Origin: Moorella sp. E308F
Lineage (GTDB): Bacteria > Bacillota > DSM-521 > Neomoorellales > Neomoorellaceae
NCBI RefSeq assembly: GCF_006538365.1
Contig: NZ_BJKN01000001.1
Span: 613,639 to 677,638, forward strand
DNA length: 64,000 bases
Direction: 5' to 3'
The position numbers and the translations under genes are program-made. The notes under the pieces were generated by a model. It searched no databases, was not told the DNA's origin, and saw only the letters and a program-made list of their open reading frames with translations. Below are positions 55,901 to 64,000 of the stretch, in pieces (position 1 is the stretch's first letter; each line of letters begins with the position of its first letter).

Positions 55901-56421
55901 TTATCGGTTTCGAACTCCAACCAAGCACCCCTGTTGGGAATAAGAGTGGCGCCGTATACTTTCGCCCCGCTGGCATCAATACTTTCCGTATAGTAGGCCC
56001 CTGGTGAACGGACCAACTGGCTGACAATAACCCTCTCGGCACCATTAATGATAAAGGTGCCCTTTTCCGTCATGAGAGGGAAATCCCCCATAAAGACTTC
56101 CTGCTCTTTAACCTCGCCTGTTTCTCTATTAATTAGACGAACCTTGACCCGCAGGGGGGCAGCATAGGTCATATCCCGTTCTTTGCATTCTTCCTGGGAG
56201 TACTTGGGCTCACCCAGGGAATAATCAACAAACTCCAGGACCAGGTTGCCGGTAAAATCCTGGATTGGTGAAATGTCATGCAAAATTTCCCGTAAACCTT
56301 CGTCAATGAACCACTGATAGGAGTTACGTTGAATTTCAATCAGGTTTGGTAACCCCAGGGTTTCCTTGATTTTGGCAAAGGTCCAACGTTCCCTGGTCCC
56401 GACTTTGACCGGATAAGCCAA
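52969..56421 (-). CDS. rpoB: RNA polymerase beta subunit
   Basis: 1150 residues from a TTG at 56421 ([18 protein letters not shown]), which has GGGGGGA 7 bases upstream; an ATG eleven codons earlier lies inside a hairpin and is less likely. It contains the rifampicin region ([20 protein letters not shown]) with wild-type residues and the catalytic [15 protein letters not shown]. The last ~90 residues form a very acidic tail ([16 protein letters not shown]), an addition beyond the conserved core. Confidence 0.97.
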   Translation of the reverse strand: MAYPVKVGTRERWTFAKIKETLGLPNLIEIQRNSYQWFIDEGLREILHDISPIQDFTGNLVLEFVDYSLGEPKYSQEECKERDMTYAAPLRVKVRLINRETGEVKEQEVFMGDFPLMTEKGTFIINGAERVIVSQLVRSPGAYYTESIDASGAKVYGATLIPNRGAWLEFETDNTESIYVRIDRTRKIPVTVLLRALGYTTNARILELFDYDTRIQNTLEKDNTDSEEEALVEIYKRLRPGEPPTVESARNLLESLFFDPKRYDLGNVGRYKLNKKLGHGILTQEVNGRQEYIRCLTKEDIIHAIKYLLRLMDGEVKPDDIDHLGNRRLRSVGELLQNQFRIGLARMERVVRERMTIQDVDVITPQVLINIRPVVAAIKEFFGSSQLSQFMDQTNPLAELTHKRRLSALGPGGLSRERAGFEVRDVHTSHYGRMCPIETPEGPNIGLIGSLSTYARINEFGFIETPYRRVDKEKGVVTNEIHYLTADEEDKYVIAQANAPLDEEGRFLEKRVNARHAGEIVVVPADRVDYMDVSPKQMVSVATALIPFLEHDDANRALMGANMQRQAVPLLRTEAPVVGTGMEWRAARDSGAVVLARNSGIVERVTAREIVIRSDDGTLDTYRLQKFARSNQGTCINQKPIVRKGERVTAGQPIADGPSTNQGELALGRNILVAFMTWEGYNYEDAILISEKLVKEDIFTSIHIEEYECDARDTKLGPEEITRDIPNVSEDVLKDLDERGIIRIGAEVRPGDILVGKVTPKGETELTAEERLLRAIFGEKAREVRDTSLRVPHGESGIVVDVKVFSRENGDELAPGVNELVRVYVAQKRKISVGDKMAGRHGNKGVISRILPEEDMPFLPDGTPIEIVLNPLGVPSRMNLGQILETHLGWAAKTLGIHVATPVFDGASEEEIKEKLREAGLPEDGKTILYDGRTGEPFDRPITVGYMYMLKLAHLVDDKIHARSTGPYSLVTQQPLGGKAQFGGQRFGEMEVWALEAYGAAYTLQEILTVKSDDVVGRVKTYEAIVKGENVPEPGVPESFKVLIKELQSLGLDVKVLSEENEEIEIKEDEDDGVEAAQDLGLDIQGQPEAEPGEAAREAEEDEEEDLDFEPADLEPEALELEVDGDDFDSDFSVIKPRARVVPGDKYEEE

Positions 56422-56445
56422 CTTGAGTCCCCCCCACAAGAAATT

Positions 56446-56476
56446 CAAAAGCAAGGTGATGACAACCTCGCTTTTG
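56446..56476 (-). other. Hairpin in the rpoB leader
   Basis: CAAAAGC-AGGT pairs with ACCT-GCTTTTG (12-bp arms, one mismatch) between the rpoB promoter and its start. It lies just upstream of the ribosome site and is a candidate autoregulatory or stabilising structure. Confidence 0.45.
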
Positions 56477-56556
56477 ACCTTTAAAGTTCCTGCTACCTAT
56501 TATTGCCGTCCAAGGAAAGACTTAATCATGCGGCAGCAATTTAATGGCATTTTGAT

Positions 56557-56585
56557 ATGTTAGCATAAATAACGATTGCTGTCAA
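56557..56585 (-). promoter_or_regulatory. Promoter of rpoBC
   Basis: A perfect TTGACA (56580-56585), 17 bases, TAACAT (56557-56562) on the minus strand. The -35 box immediately follows the U run of the rplL terminator. Confidence 0.75.
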
Positions 56586-56622
56586 GGAAAAAATCATAGC
56601 CGGGGAGGGGCAGTCCCCGGCT
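56586..56622 (-). terminator. Terminator/attenuator after rplL
   Basis: A 9-bp stem AGCCGGGGA/TCCCCGGCT with a 7-base loop, followed on the minus strand by ATGATTTTTT. As in other bacteria, it probably lowers rpoBC transcription relative to rplJL. Confidence 0.8.
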
Positions 56623-56637
56623 TCTGGCAGCAGGCAA

Positions 56638-57018
56638 CTATTTGATTTCCACAGTGGCGCCGGCTTCTTCCAGCTTGGCCTTGATGCTTTCGGCTTCCTC
56701 TTTGCTAACCTTCTCTTTAACCGGCTTGGGAGCGTTGTCCACCAGGTCTTTGGCTTCTTTGAGGCCCAGAGCGGTAATTTCGCGTACTACCTTGATGACG
56801 TTAATCTTCTTGTCGCCGGCGGACTTCAGGATGACGTCAAATTCAGTCTGCTCTTCTGCCGGGGCTTCCGCCGGGGCAGCTGCTCCCGGGGCTACGGCCA
56901 TGGCTACCGGCGCGGCAGCACTGACGCCAAATTCTTCTTCCAGGGCCTTAACCAGTTCGGCGAGCTCCAGCACCGTCAAACCTTTGACGGCATCGATAAT
57001 TTCTTGAACTTTGCTCAT
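56638..57018 (-). CDS. rplL: 50S ribosomal protein L7/L12
   Basis: 126 residues. The N-terminal dimerisation helices ([20 protein letters not shown]) are joined by an Ala/Pro hinge ([14 protein letters not shown]) to the factor-binding C-terminal domain ([20 protein letters not shown]). Present in several copies on the stalk. Confidence 0.98.
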   Translation of the reverse strand: MSKVQEIIDAVKGLTVLELAELVKALEEEFGVSAAAPVAMAVAPGAAAPAEAPAEEQTEFDVILKSAGDKKINVIKVVREITALGLKEAKDLVDNAPKPVKEKVSKEEAESIKAKLEEAGATVEIK

Positions 57019-57048
57019 GATTGAGACTCACTCCTTTAAAAATAATTC

Positions 57049-57579
57049 TTAAGCTGCTTCTTCCTTCTTTTTGCGGATGGCCTCCAGGACGTAGACCAAA
57101 TTGCGGGTATTGCCGGCCAGGACGTTGACCAGCCCGGCCAGGGGGGCCTGGAAACCGCCCACCACTTTGGCCAGGAGTTGTTCACGGGAGGGCAGGTCAG
57201 CCAGGGCTTTGATTTCGTCCAGGCCAATAACCCTCCCCTGCAAAACGCCCGCCTTGATCTGGAAGGTTTTGCTGTTGCGCATTACTTCCGATAAAATTTT
57301 AGCAGGTGCCGCAGGGTCGTTTAAGCTAAAGGCCGCGGCAGTTGGCCCTTCCAGGAAAGGTTCAAGGCCATCCAGCCCCAATTCCTGCGCGGCCCTGCGT
57401 GTGAGGGTATTTTTCACTACTTTAAATTCCACTCCGGCTTCCCGTAACTGACGGCGCAGCCTGGTCATTTCAGCTACATTCATTCCCCGGTAGTCGGCCA
57501 GGATGGTTACTATAGAGTTACTCAGCTTTTCCTTTATTTCGGCCACTACCGCCGCCTTGGCTTCCCGCTGCTTGTTCAT
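57049..57579 (-). CDS. rplJ: 50S ribosomal protein L10
   Basis: 176 residues from the ATG at 57579 ([19 protein letters not shown]), 8 bases after GGAGG; eighteen upstream in-frame residues belong to the leader. It has the [19 protein letters not shown] motif and binds L12 dimers through its C-terminal helix. Confidence 0.96.
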   Translation of the reverse strand: MNKQREAKAAVVAEIKEKLSNSIVTILADYRGMNVAEMTRLRRQLREAGVEFKVVKNTLTRRAAQELGLDGLEPFLEGPTAAAFSLNDPAAPAKILSEVMRNSKTFQIKAGVLQGRVIGLDEIKALADLPSREQLLAKVVGGFQAPLAGLVNVLAGNTRNLVYVLEAIRKKKEEAA

Positions 57580-57600
57580 TTTCCCACCTCCGTTCTGCCA

Positions 57601-57740
57601 AAAATAAAAGCCCCCGCAGACAAGCGAGGGCAAATGGCAAAATAAATAACAGACAATTTTATACTACCTCGGCAGGAAATATTAAGCCTTAAAGGCACCT
57701 GCTGTCTACGGTAAATACCGGTATGAAGTTTTAACTGTAC
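57601..57740 (-). ncRNA. Ribosomal protein L10 leader RNA with terminator
   Basis: The minus strand between rplA and rplJ carries the L10 leader signature: ACCGTAGACAGCAGGTGCC, then GCTTAATATTTCCTGCCGAGG (57661-57715). It is followed by a terminator (GCCC-CGC/GCG-GGGC stem, then TTTTATTTTT, 57601-57631). L10 (or L10-L12) bound to the leader represses rplJL. The terminator indicates control by attenuation rather than only at translation. Confidence 0.9.
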
Positions 57741-57748
57741 TTATTTAT

Positions 57749-58444
57749 TTACTTTGTGGCCCGCAGAGGATTAACTTTTATCCCCGGACCCATGGTCGAA
57801 GAAATACTTATGCTCTTTAAATACTGGCCCTTGGCCGCTGCCGGTTTGGCCCTTACCAGAGCCTCTATTAGGGCCTGGAAGTTTTCTTTAAGCTTACCTT
57901 CCTCAAAACTGGCTTTGCCTATGGGGGCATGGACAATGGCCGTCTTATCTACCCGGAATTCAATTTTACCGGCCTTGACTTCCTTGATGGCCCGGGCCAG
58001 GTCCATGGTCACTGTTCCCGACTTGGGATTGGGCATAAGTCCCCGGGGACCTAAAATACGGCCCAGCTTGCCAACCGTACCCATCATATCAGGGGTGGCA
58101 ATGGCCACATCAAAGTCGAGCCAGCCGCCCTGAATTTTTTCTACCAGGTCTTCGGCGCCCACAAAGTCGGCCCCGGCTTCCTCGGCTTCCCTGGCCTTTT
58201 CTCCCTTGGCAAACACCAGCACCCGCCGGGTTTTACCGGTACCATTGGGCAGGACTACCGTCCCACGTACCTGTTGGTCGGCATGGCGGGGGTCAACCCC
58301 CAGTCTTACAGCCACTTCAATAGTTTCATCGAATTTGGCGCTGGCCGTTTTCTTGACCAGGGCTATAGCTTCGCCGGGTTCGTAAAGCTGCTGCCTGTCT
58401 ACCAGTTTACTAATTTCGCGGTACCTTTTACCATGCTTGGGCAT
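57749..58444 (-). CDS. rplA: 50S ribosomal protein L1
   Basis: 231 residues of the mobile L1 stalk: [20 protein letters not shown], the domain II motif and [20 protein letters not shown], ending [14 protein letters not shown]. In enterics L1 represses its own operon. Confidence 0.97.
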   Translation of the reverse strand: MPKHGKRYREISKLVDRQQLYEPGEAIALVKKTASAKFDETIEVAVRLGVDPRHADQQVRGTVVLPNGTGKTRRVLVFAKGEKAREAEEAGADFVGAEDLVEKIQGGWLDFDVAIATPDMMGTVGKLGRILGPRGLMPNPKSGTVTMDLARAIKEVKAGKIEFRVDKTAIVHAPIGKASFEEGKLKENFQALIEALVRAKPAAAKGQYLKSISISSTMGPGIKVNPLRATK

Positions 58445-58497
58445 TTGGGCATTCCTCCTTGTGGTTCCAGCGGATTACTCCTCCCACCAGCCTATGT

Positions 58498-58932
58498 TTA
58501 AGCCTCTACTTCCACACCCATGCTGCGGGCAGTGCCTTCAATCATGCGCATGGCAGCTTCAATACTGGCGGCATTAAGATCCTTCATCTTGAGCTCGGCA
58601 ATCTCCCGGATCTTTTCCCGGGAAACCTTACCGACTTTTTTACGGTTGGGCTCTCCGGAAGCCGTCTCTATGCCCAACGCTTTTTTTAGCAAAACGGCTG
58701 CCGGAGGCGTTTTGGTAATAAAGGTAAAGGAACGATCTTCGTAAACAGTTATCTCTACCGGGATAATCAGGCCCGCCTGGTTGGCTGTCCGGTCGTTAAA
58801 CTCTTTGACGAAGGCCATAATGTTAACCCCGTGCTGGCCCAGGGCCGGTCCTACCGGCGGTGCCGGCGTCGCCTTGCCTGCCGGGACCTGAAGTTTAACC
58901 ACTGCTGTTACTTTCTTGGCTTTGGGTGCCAA
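58498..58932 (-). CDS. rplK: 50S ribosomal protein L11
   Basis: 144 residues from the TTG at 58932 ([20 protein letters not shown]); the GTG three codons earlier lies inside the GGAGGTG ribosome site. The thiostrepton-region [17 protein letters not shown] is conserved. It forms the factor-binding centre with 23S rRNA. Confidence 0.96.
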   Translation of the reverse strand: MAPKAKKVTAVVKLQVPAGKATPAPPVGPALGQHGVNIMAFVKEFNDRTANQAGLIIPVEITVYEDRSFTFITKTPPAAVLLKKALGIETASGEPNRKKVGKVSREKIREIAELKMKDLNAASIEAAMRMIEGTARSMGVEVEA

Positions 58933-58946
58933 TTTTAACACCTCCT

Positions 58947-59474
58947 TTAAACGATTTTCTCGATCTGGTTGATATCCAGCTCAATGGGCGTTTCCCGTCC
59001 GAACATGGAAACCATAACCTTTATCTTACCCTTATCGGGCTGGATCTCTTCTATCGAACCAATAAAGTTTTCAAAGGGGCCGCTGGTTACGCGTACATTT
59101 TCCCCCACGGCTACATCGATCCGTGGCCGCGGCTCTTCGACACCCATCTGTTGCAGGATTTGCTGAGCCTCTTCTTCCCGGAGGGGTATGGGCTTATTAC
59201 CTGTACCCACAAAACCGGTGACCCCCGGTGTGTTGCGCACTACATACCAGGAAGCGTCGGTCAAAATCATTTCGACCAGAACATAACCGGGGTATATTTT
59301 CCGTTTGACGATTTTGCGCTTGCCGTCCTTAACCTGGATCTCATCTTCCATGGGCACTACTACCCGAAAGATTTTATCGCCCATGTTCATAGATTCGACG
59401 CGCTTTTCCAGGTTGGCCTTGACCTTATTTTCGTAGCCAGAATAAGTGTGAATGACAAACCAGGCCTTTTCCAT
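58947..59474 (-). CDS. nusG: Transcription elongation/antitermination factor NusG
   Basis: 175 residues: the NGN domain ([55 protein letters not shown]) and a C-terminal KOW domain ([18 protein letters not shown]). Binds RNA polymerase and, through KOW, Rho or S10. Order secE-nusG-rplK is universal. Confidence 0.97.
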   Translation of the reverse strand: MEKAWFVIHTYSGYENKVKANLEKRVESMNMGDKIFRVVVPMEDEIQVKDGKRKIVKRKIYPGYVLVEMILTDASWYVVRNTPGVTGFVGTGNKPIPLREEEAQQILQQMGVEEPRPRIDVAVGENVRVTSGPFENFIGSIEEIQPDKGKIKVMVSMFGRETPIELDINQIEKIV

Positions 59475-59482
59475 GTTAACCT

Positions 59483-59716
59483 CTACCGCAAAATCAATTT
59501 GCCTAGAAGAAAACTAAAGACAGAATCAAAGAGCCATAATAAGGCCGCCACAATGAATACCGAAACCAGTACCACGGCAGTATAGGTTACCAGTTCCTTG
59601 CGGGATGGCCAGTGGACCTTTTTTAACTCAGCCCACGATCCCCGGAAAAATTTGCTGGCCTGTTCTTTAAAACTGGTTTTGTTGTTAACGGTTCTGGCTA
59701 CAGTCTTGGTTGCCAT
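59483..59716 (-). CDS. secE: Preprotein translocase subunit SecE
   Basis: A 77-residue single-span protein. A basic N-terminal extension precedes the amphipathic conserved region (SWAELKKVHWPSRKELVTYT) and one transmembrane helix. Partner of SecY at 34236-35498. Confidence 0.95.
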   Translation of the reverse strand: MATKTVARTVNNKTSFKEQASKFFRGSWAELKKVHWPSRKELVTYTAVVLVSVFIVAALLWLFDSVFSFLLGKLILR

Positions 59717-59730
59717 TTAAAAAACCTGCC

Positions 59731-59880
59731 CTATTTCGTTTCTTTGTGCACAGTGTGCCTGCCGCAGTTACTGCAGTACTTTTTCAGTTCCAGGCGATCG
59801 GGGTCATTCTTTTTATTTTTGCTGGAAGTATAATTACGGCGCTTGCATTCAGTACATGCCAGGGTAATCCCCACCCGCAC
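59731..59880 (-). CDS. rpmG: 50S ribosomal protein L33, zinc type
   Basis: A 49-residue protein starting [20 protein letters not shown], with C9, C12 (CTEC) and C36, C39 (CSNC) as the zinc ligands. The start is GTG, 9 bases after GGAGG. It lies 14 nt upstream of secE with no tRNA-Trp gene between. Confidence 0.95.
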   Translation of the reverse strand: MRVGITLACTECKRRNYTSSKNKKNDPDRLELKKYCSNCGRHTVHKETK

Positions 59881-59905
59881 TGCCGGCCACCTCCATTTAT
59901 GATCA

Positions 59906-59955
59906 AAGTGGGGAGGTGGAAAATTGCCACCATGGCAATTCCCGCCTTCCCACTT
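59906..59955 (-). other. Long inverted repeat between tuf2 and rpmG
   Basis: Arms of about 23-24 bases with a few mismatches, 59906-59929 and 59933-59955, around a 3-base loop; the core is ATTGCCA-CCA-TGGCAAT. On the plus strand CTTTTAATTT follows; on the minus strand only CTTTGATC follows. It lies between the rpmG promoter and its start, so it forms a large hairpin in the rpmG-secE-nusG leader. Confidence 0.6.
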
Positions 59956-60028
59956 CTTTTAATTTCCCTACTTACAAAACCTTTCTTTACCGCCCTAGAT
60001 TTTCCCTGTACGGCTAAACACTTTAATT

Positions 60029-60057
60029 AGTTTGCCATAAATATAAAGCCCTGTCAA
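60029..60057 (-). promoter_or_regulatory. Promoter of rpmG-secE-nusG
   Basis: A perfect TTGACA (60052-60057), 17 bases, CAAACT (60029-60034) on the minus strand, starting 8 bases after the tuf2 stop. The -10 box is weak. Confidence 0.55.
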
Positions 60058-60064
60058 TATCTAT

Positions 60065-61267
<1,203 letters not shown>

Positions 61268-61441
61268 GTGTCGTTTTGCCTCCTCCTAAAATAGCATTCC
61301 TATTCGTATCCCTTGCGCCGCGCCTCTTTCACGTAGCCGGGCGTGGCTATTCGCAAAAGATATTTCTACATTAGTTAGCCTTTTCCTGCTTGTACCCTGT
61401 ATATTATTACCCCGATGCTGTAAAATAATTCCGGTAACAGG

Positions 61442-61469
61442 TTGCTTTTGCCAAAAACAAGGATATAAT
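61442..61469 (+). promoter_or_regulatory. Promoter of the transporter-Nudix unit
   Basis: TTGCTT (61442-61447), 16 bases, TATAAT (61464-61469) on the plus strand, 45 bases before the start codon. It is divergent from tuf2. Confidence 0.7.
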
Positions 61470-61513
61470 AGACTTGCGTCTAAACTTCAATTATTGGGGA
61501 GAAGGCCTAATCC

Positions 61514-61867
61514 ATGCCCGTCCTTTTCTTAATCTTTTTATCCGTCTTCCTGGGAGCCGGTGCTCAGGTATTATTTAAAGTCGGTGTCCTGCAGCTGGAT
61601 AGCCTTAAGTTTAATATTCCAGGGATCACCAGCTTGCTTTTCAGCCCTTACATCATAGGAGGCCTGGCAGCCTTTGCCACCAGTTTCCTCCTCTGGTTGA
61701 AAATCCTGGCCTCAGTCCCTTTAAGTTATGCCTATCCTATGGTCAGCCTGGGTTATGTCTTTGTCTTCTTGCTCTCCTGGTTATACCTGGGGGAAAGCCT
61801 GCCGGTCTTACGTATCGTAGGATTGGCCTTGATTATCAGCGGCATCCTTCTTATTGCCTGGAGCTAA
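61514..61867 (+). CDS. Small EamA/SMR-type membrane transporter
   Basis: A 117-residue protein with four predicted transmembrane helices and one conserved EamA/SMR pattern (PLSYAYPMVSLGYVFVFLLS, YLGES near helix 3-4). Proteins of this size act as dimers, as in small multidrug resistance exporters or the ArnE-type lipid-sugar flippase half; the substrate cannot be told. It is the only plus-strand unit in the window, with nudL. Confidence 0.8.
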   Translation: MPVLFLIFLSVFLGAGAQVLFKVGVLQLDSLKFNIPGITSLLFSPYIIGGLAAFATSFLLWLKILASVPLSYAYPMVSLGYVFVFLLSWLYLGESLPVLRIVGLALIISGILLIAWS

Positions 61868-61950
61868 TTTTTACTGTTTTTAGGATAAAATCCGTTACAG
61901 GGCTTTGCGGACCACTTTGACTGGAAAAATAGCAGGCAGGTGATACTTAA

Positions 61951-62577
61951 ATGCGGGATTTTCGTTTGGCAGATATAAAGGCTAAAGTAAAACAACACCA
62001 AAGCGGGCTCCTGGACGCCCGCCTGTATGCTCAATCCGCCGTCCTTTTACCCCTGCTAAAAGAAAATGACGGTTCCCTCTCGCTCCTTTTTGAAATACGT
62101 TCCCGCAATTTAAAAACCCAGCCAGGAGAGATTTGTTTCCCCGGCGGGCGTCTTCAACCCGGCGACAGGGGTGAGAAAGATGCAGCCTTAAGGGAAACCT
62201 GTGAGGAACTAGGGCTGGTCGCGGATTCTATTGCAATCTGGGGCGGCCTGGACATCCTGGTTACTCCCTTCCAGCAGGTCATCCACCCCTTTGTCGGCCT
62301 CTTGCGAGAGCCCCAAAGCATCAACCCCAACCCCCTGGAGGTAGAGAAAGTCTTTACGGCACCGCTGGACCGGCTCCTGAGGCTTACCCCTGAGTATCAC
62401 GAAATTACGCTACAGGTACAACCACCGGCAGATTTCCCCTTCCATAAGATTCCCTATGGCCGGCAATACCCCTGGCGCCGGGCCACCTGGCCTGAGCTGT
62501 TCTACGAGTTTGAAGGTTGGATTATCTGGGGGCTGACCGCTCGGATCCTGCACCATTTTCTTAGTATTATCAGATAA
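61951..62577 (+). CDS. Nudix hydrolase, NudL-type CoA pyrophosphatase
   Basis: A 208-residue protein with the extended NudL signature: LFEIRSRNLKTQPGEICFPG before the Nudix box, then GGRLQPGD and ALRETCEELGL with the metal-binding glutamates. NudL enzymes hydrolyse CoA and its derivatives to 4'-phosphopantetheine and 3',5'-ADP. The ribosome site GGCAGGTGA precedes the ATG. It lies 83 nt after the transporter gene. Confidence 0.88.
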   Translation: MRDFRLADIKAKVKQHQSGLLDARLYAQSAVLLPLLKENDGSLSLLFEIRSRNLKTQPGEICFPGGRLQPGDRGEKDAALRETCEELGLVADSIAIWGGLDILVTPFQQVIHPFVGLLREPQSINPNPLEVEKVFTAPLDRLLRLTPEYHEITLQVQPPADFPFHKIPYGRQYPWRRATWPELFYEFEGWIIWGLTARILHHFLSIIR

Positions 62578-62652
62578 CCCGGGAAATTTGAACTCAGGCT
62601 AGAAGTCGTGCTCTTGCTTGTTGGCGTAACCAGGGATTCGCTAGCGTATCGA

Positions 62653-62677
62653 AGGGTATCCGTATAACGAATACCCT
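62653..62677 (+). other. Near-perfect palindrome after the Nudix gene
   Basis: AGGGTATCCGT and ACGAATACCCT (one mismatch) around ATA. No U run follows on either strand. It could form a hairpin between the two convergent units, or bind a protein. A second hairpin AGGAGGG/CCCTCCT lies at 62693-62717. Confidence 0.45.
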
Positions 62678-62726
62678 GCCAGTTAGTATATGAGGAGGGA
62701 GCTAGTCGCCCCCTCCTACTCAATTG

Positions 62727-62813
62727 CTAGTTACCGAAGAACAGCAGGATGAGAACCAGGAACAGGATCAAGGCCCAGCTGCCGGAGAAACCTGGTCCGA
62801 AGAAGCCGCCCAT
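62727..62813 (-). CDS. Tiny membrane peptide, YjcZ-like (copy A)
   Basis: A 28-residue peptide with a Gly/Phe-rich start MGGFFGPGF, then SWALILFLVLILLFFGN, a single hydrophobic span ending the protein. It resembles the YjcZ/tiny-TM sporulation peptides of Firmicutes (Gly-rich head, Ala-Leu-Ile core). AAAGGGGGA precedes the ATG. It is the last of three consecutive related genes, and nearly identical to copy B. Confidence 0.8.
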   Translation of the reverse strand: MGGFFGPGFSGSWALILFLVLILLFFGN

Positions 62814-62847
62814 GATTATTCCCCCTTTCTATAATACCTAACCAGGA

Positions 62848-62934
62848 TTAGTTGCCAAAGAAGAGCAGGATAAGGATCAGAAACAGAATTAAGGCCCAGC
62901 TGCCAAATGGACCTGGTCCGAAGAAGCCGCCCAT
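62848..62934 (-). CDS. Tiny membrane peptide, YjcZ-like (copy B)
   Basis: 28 residues with the same MGGFFGPG head and C-terminal ALILFLILILLFFGN as copy A, differing at four or fewer positions in the middle. The ribosome site and spacer (AAAGGGGGAATAA) are also copied, so a recent tandem duplication is likely. It is 34 nt from copy C and 34 nt from copy A. Confidence 0.8.
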   Translation of the reverse strand: MGGFFGPGPFGSWALILFLILILLFFGN

Positions 62935-62968
62935 GGTTATTCCCCCTTTCTCCGGTAGTTATAGGCGG

Positions 62969-63049
62969 TTAATTACCGAAGAACAGCAGAATCAGTACCA
63001 GGAAGAGGATAAAAGCCCAGTTGCCAAAAACAAATCCGTCTGCCATCAT
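62969..63049 (-). CDS. Tiny membrane peptide, YjcZ-like (copy C)
   Basis: 26 residues, MMADGFVFGN followed by WAFILFLVLILLFFGN, sharing the transmembrane core and FFGN end with copies A and B but not the Gly-rich head. A second ATG directly follows the first. GGAAGGGGGG precedes the start. It is the first gene of the three-gene unit behind the sigma-K-like site at 63085. Confidence 0.75.
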   Translation of the reverse strand: MMADGFVFGNWAFILFLVLILLFFGN

Positions 63050-63084
63050 GTGGTCCCCCCTTCCAATTTCTCCAAGTTTTACTT

Positions 63085-63112
63085 TAACTTATGCCATTGC
63101 CTGCCATAAGGT
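63085..63112 (-). promoter_or_regulatory. Sigma-K-type promoter of the three-peptide unit
   Basis: AC (63111-63112), exactly 17 bases, then CATAAGTTA (63085-63093) on the minus strand, matching the sigma-K consensus AC-N17-CATANNNTA. It lies about 40 bases upstream of copy C. Confidence 0.55.
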
Positions 63113-63122
63113 TACACTCCAG

Positions 63123-63149
63123 GAAAAACGCCCGGCAGCTTACCCGGGC
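63123..63149 (-). terminator. Terminator of the 36-residue peptide gene
   Basis: GCCCGG/CCGGGC with an 8-base loop followed on the minus strand by GTTTTT. It begins at the stop codon itself. Confidence 0.8.
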
Positions 63150-63259
63150 TAAACAAAGATAAATAAAGCGATCAACAGGAACAGAAAAAGAAACACCAGA
63201 CCGCCATCGGCCAAAATATCCCGTACCTGGGCTTCAGGCTGGATCTGGACTTCAGCCAT
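63149..63259 (-). CDS. Tiny membrane peptide (copy D, unrelated head)
   Basis: 36 residues: a polar head MAEVQIQPEAQVRDILADGG followed by the hydrophobic span LVFLFLFLLIALFIFV. It lacks the FFGN end of copies A-C but shares their size, a G-rich ribosome site (AGGGGGTG) and a sigma-K-type promoter. Probably a sporulation membrane peptide; function unknown. Confidence 0.7.
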   Translation of the reverse strand: MAEVQIQPEAQVRDILADGGLVFLFLFLLIALFIFV

Positions 63260-63320
63260 GATGCCACCCCCTCTGAAAAAGATGCCGGCCCTTTAACCAA
63301 TGCTTTTAGGTCCCTCTTGG

Positions 63321-63348
63321 TAGTTTATGTATTGCTTACGCCGGTGGT
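63321..63348 (-). promoter_or_regulatory. Sigma-K-type promoter of copy D
   Basis: AC (63347-63348), exactly 17 bases, then CATAAACTA (63321-63329) on the minus strand, a second full match to AC-N17-CATANNNTA, about 60 bases before the start of copy D. Confidence 0.55.
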
Positions 63349-63353
63349 TACCC

Positions 63354-63383
63354 AATAAAAAATCCCCCCACGGGGGGGGATTG
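63354..63383 (-). terminator. Terminator of ychF
   Basis: AATCCCCCC/GGGGGGATT with a 4-base loop, followed on the minus strand by TTTTATTG, 16 bases after the ychF stop. Confidence 0.88.
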
Positions 63384-63399
63384 GACCGCTAATTTATGA

Positions 63400-64000
63400 T
63401 TAAACATTAAAGCGAAAGTTGATAATATCGCCATCCTGGACGATATATTCCTTGCCCTCCAGGCGGGCCAGGCCATTTTCCTTCACTTTATTCATGTCCC
63501 CGAGCCTTGCCAGGTCACTAAAACTTACCACCTCCGCACGAATAAAACCCCGCTCAATATCGCTGTGAATCTTGCCAGCGGCGGCCCGCGCAGTTGTCCC
63601 TTCTTTGATGGTCCAGGCGCGGACCTCATCTTCCCCCGCCGTGAGGAAGGAGATTAACCCCAGGCGGCGGTAGATAGCCCGGGCCAGACGGTCAATGCCA
63701 GGTTCGGTAATACCCATTTCTTTTAGAAAAACTTCCCGATCGGCAGGTTCCAGGCGGGCTATTTCGGCTTCCAATGCCGCACAAAGGTTTAAAACCGGAA
63801 TGCCTCTGGCGGCGGCATAAGCCTCAACCTCTTCCTGCCCCTCATAATGGCCTTCCCTGAGCTGCTCCTCGTCAATATTGACCACAATGATCATGGGCTT
63901 AGTGGTTAAAAACCCCATGTGGCGTAAAGCCTGCCATTCGTCGGGCGTAAGACCAGCTTCCAGTAAAGGCTTTTCCGCTTCCAGGGCTTCCTGGCAGCGG
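63400..64000 (-). CDS. ychF: Redox-regulated ATPase YchF (Obg-like), 5' end outside window
   Basis: The C-terminal 200 codons of a gene entering from the right edge. It shows the helical domain after the G motifs (TTKPMIIVVNIDEEQL, the NxxE-type region), a segment with SLE-like contacts, and the C-terminal TGS domain (LISFLTAGEDEVRAWTIKEG, GFIRAEVVSF, YIVQDGDIINFRFNV). YchF proteins bind ATP in preference to GTP and associate with ribosomes. The N-terminal P-loop part is not in the window. Confidence 0.94.
   Translation of the reverse strand, partial: RCQEALEAEKPLLEAGLTPDEWQALRHMGFLTTKPMIIVVNIDEEQLREGHYEGQEEVEAYAAARGIPVLNLCAALEAEIARLEPADREVFLKEMGITEPGIDRLARAIYRRLGLISFLTAGEDEVRAWTIKEGTTARAAAGKIHSDIERGFIRAEVVSFSDLARLGDMNKVKENGLARLEGKEYIVQDGDIINFRFNV

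Noticed and set aside
61300-61365. A short frame (MRIATPGYVKEARRKGYE) upstream of tuf2
   Set aside because: No ribosome site, stop codon just upstream, only 18 codons. More likely leader sequence of tuf2.

Overview
The window is chromosomal DNA of a Gram-positive, endospore-forming, GC-rich clostridial bacterium. Gene content and order (CBS-type pyrophosphatase, SCIFF peptide plus maturase, ribosomal superoperon followed by an ECF energising module, spo0F-fba-transaldolase-rho-rpmE) point to Moorella, probably M. thermoacetica or a close relative. That identification is inference from content; no search was run. Nearly all genes lie on the minus strand; only 61514-62577 is on plus. No rRNA, tRNA, CRISPR array, prophage or insertion sequence was recognised.

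Layout in minus-strand transcription order (right to left). 63400-64000 is the C-terminal part of the GTPase YchF. 62727-63259 holds four tiny membrane peptides; two sites upstream of them match the sigma-K promoter consensus, suggesting late sporulation expression. 61514-62577 (plus) holds a small EamA/SMR-type transporter and a NudL-type Nudix hydrolase. 29324-61267 is the translation and transcription supercluster: tuf2, rpmG-secE-nusG-rplK-rplA, an L10 leader, rplJL, rpoBC, rplGB-rpsL-rpsG-fusA-tuf1, the complete S10-spc-alpha run to rplQ. It continues into ecfA1-ecfA2-ecfT, truA and rplM-rpsI. 24961-25107 and 23491-24906 encode a SCIFF ribosomally made peptide and its radical SAM maturase.

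The left part is housekeeping: an M23/LysM/G5 cell-wall peptidase, trxB, copZ, a zinc metallopeptidase, a possible 21-codon Cys/His peptide gene, htrA, rlmH and CBS-pyrophosphatase. Then come a NiaP-like transporter, a T-box (probably Phe) leader with aroF, the ywiB-argS-pyrG-femX-alr run, spo0F, a zinc-ribbon protein, fba, a DUF1540 protein, transaldolase, rho, a second M23/LysM peptidase, rpmE and the truncated yqhQ.

The most interesting signals are: (i) similar CsoR-like palindromes at copZ and at the nearby Cys/His mini-gene; (ii) a SCIFF precursor with five rather than six cysteines that still keeps the Cys-x4-Thr cross-link pair; (iii) tandem tiny sporulation-type membrane peptides behind consensus sigma-K promoters; (iv) a coding-like frame interrupted only by TGA upstream of trxB; (v) a probable CTG start for Spo0F that restores the D10/D11/D54/T82/K104 numbering; (vi) 7-bp-periodic intergenic repeats inside the ribosomal cluster and upstream of transaldolase.
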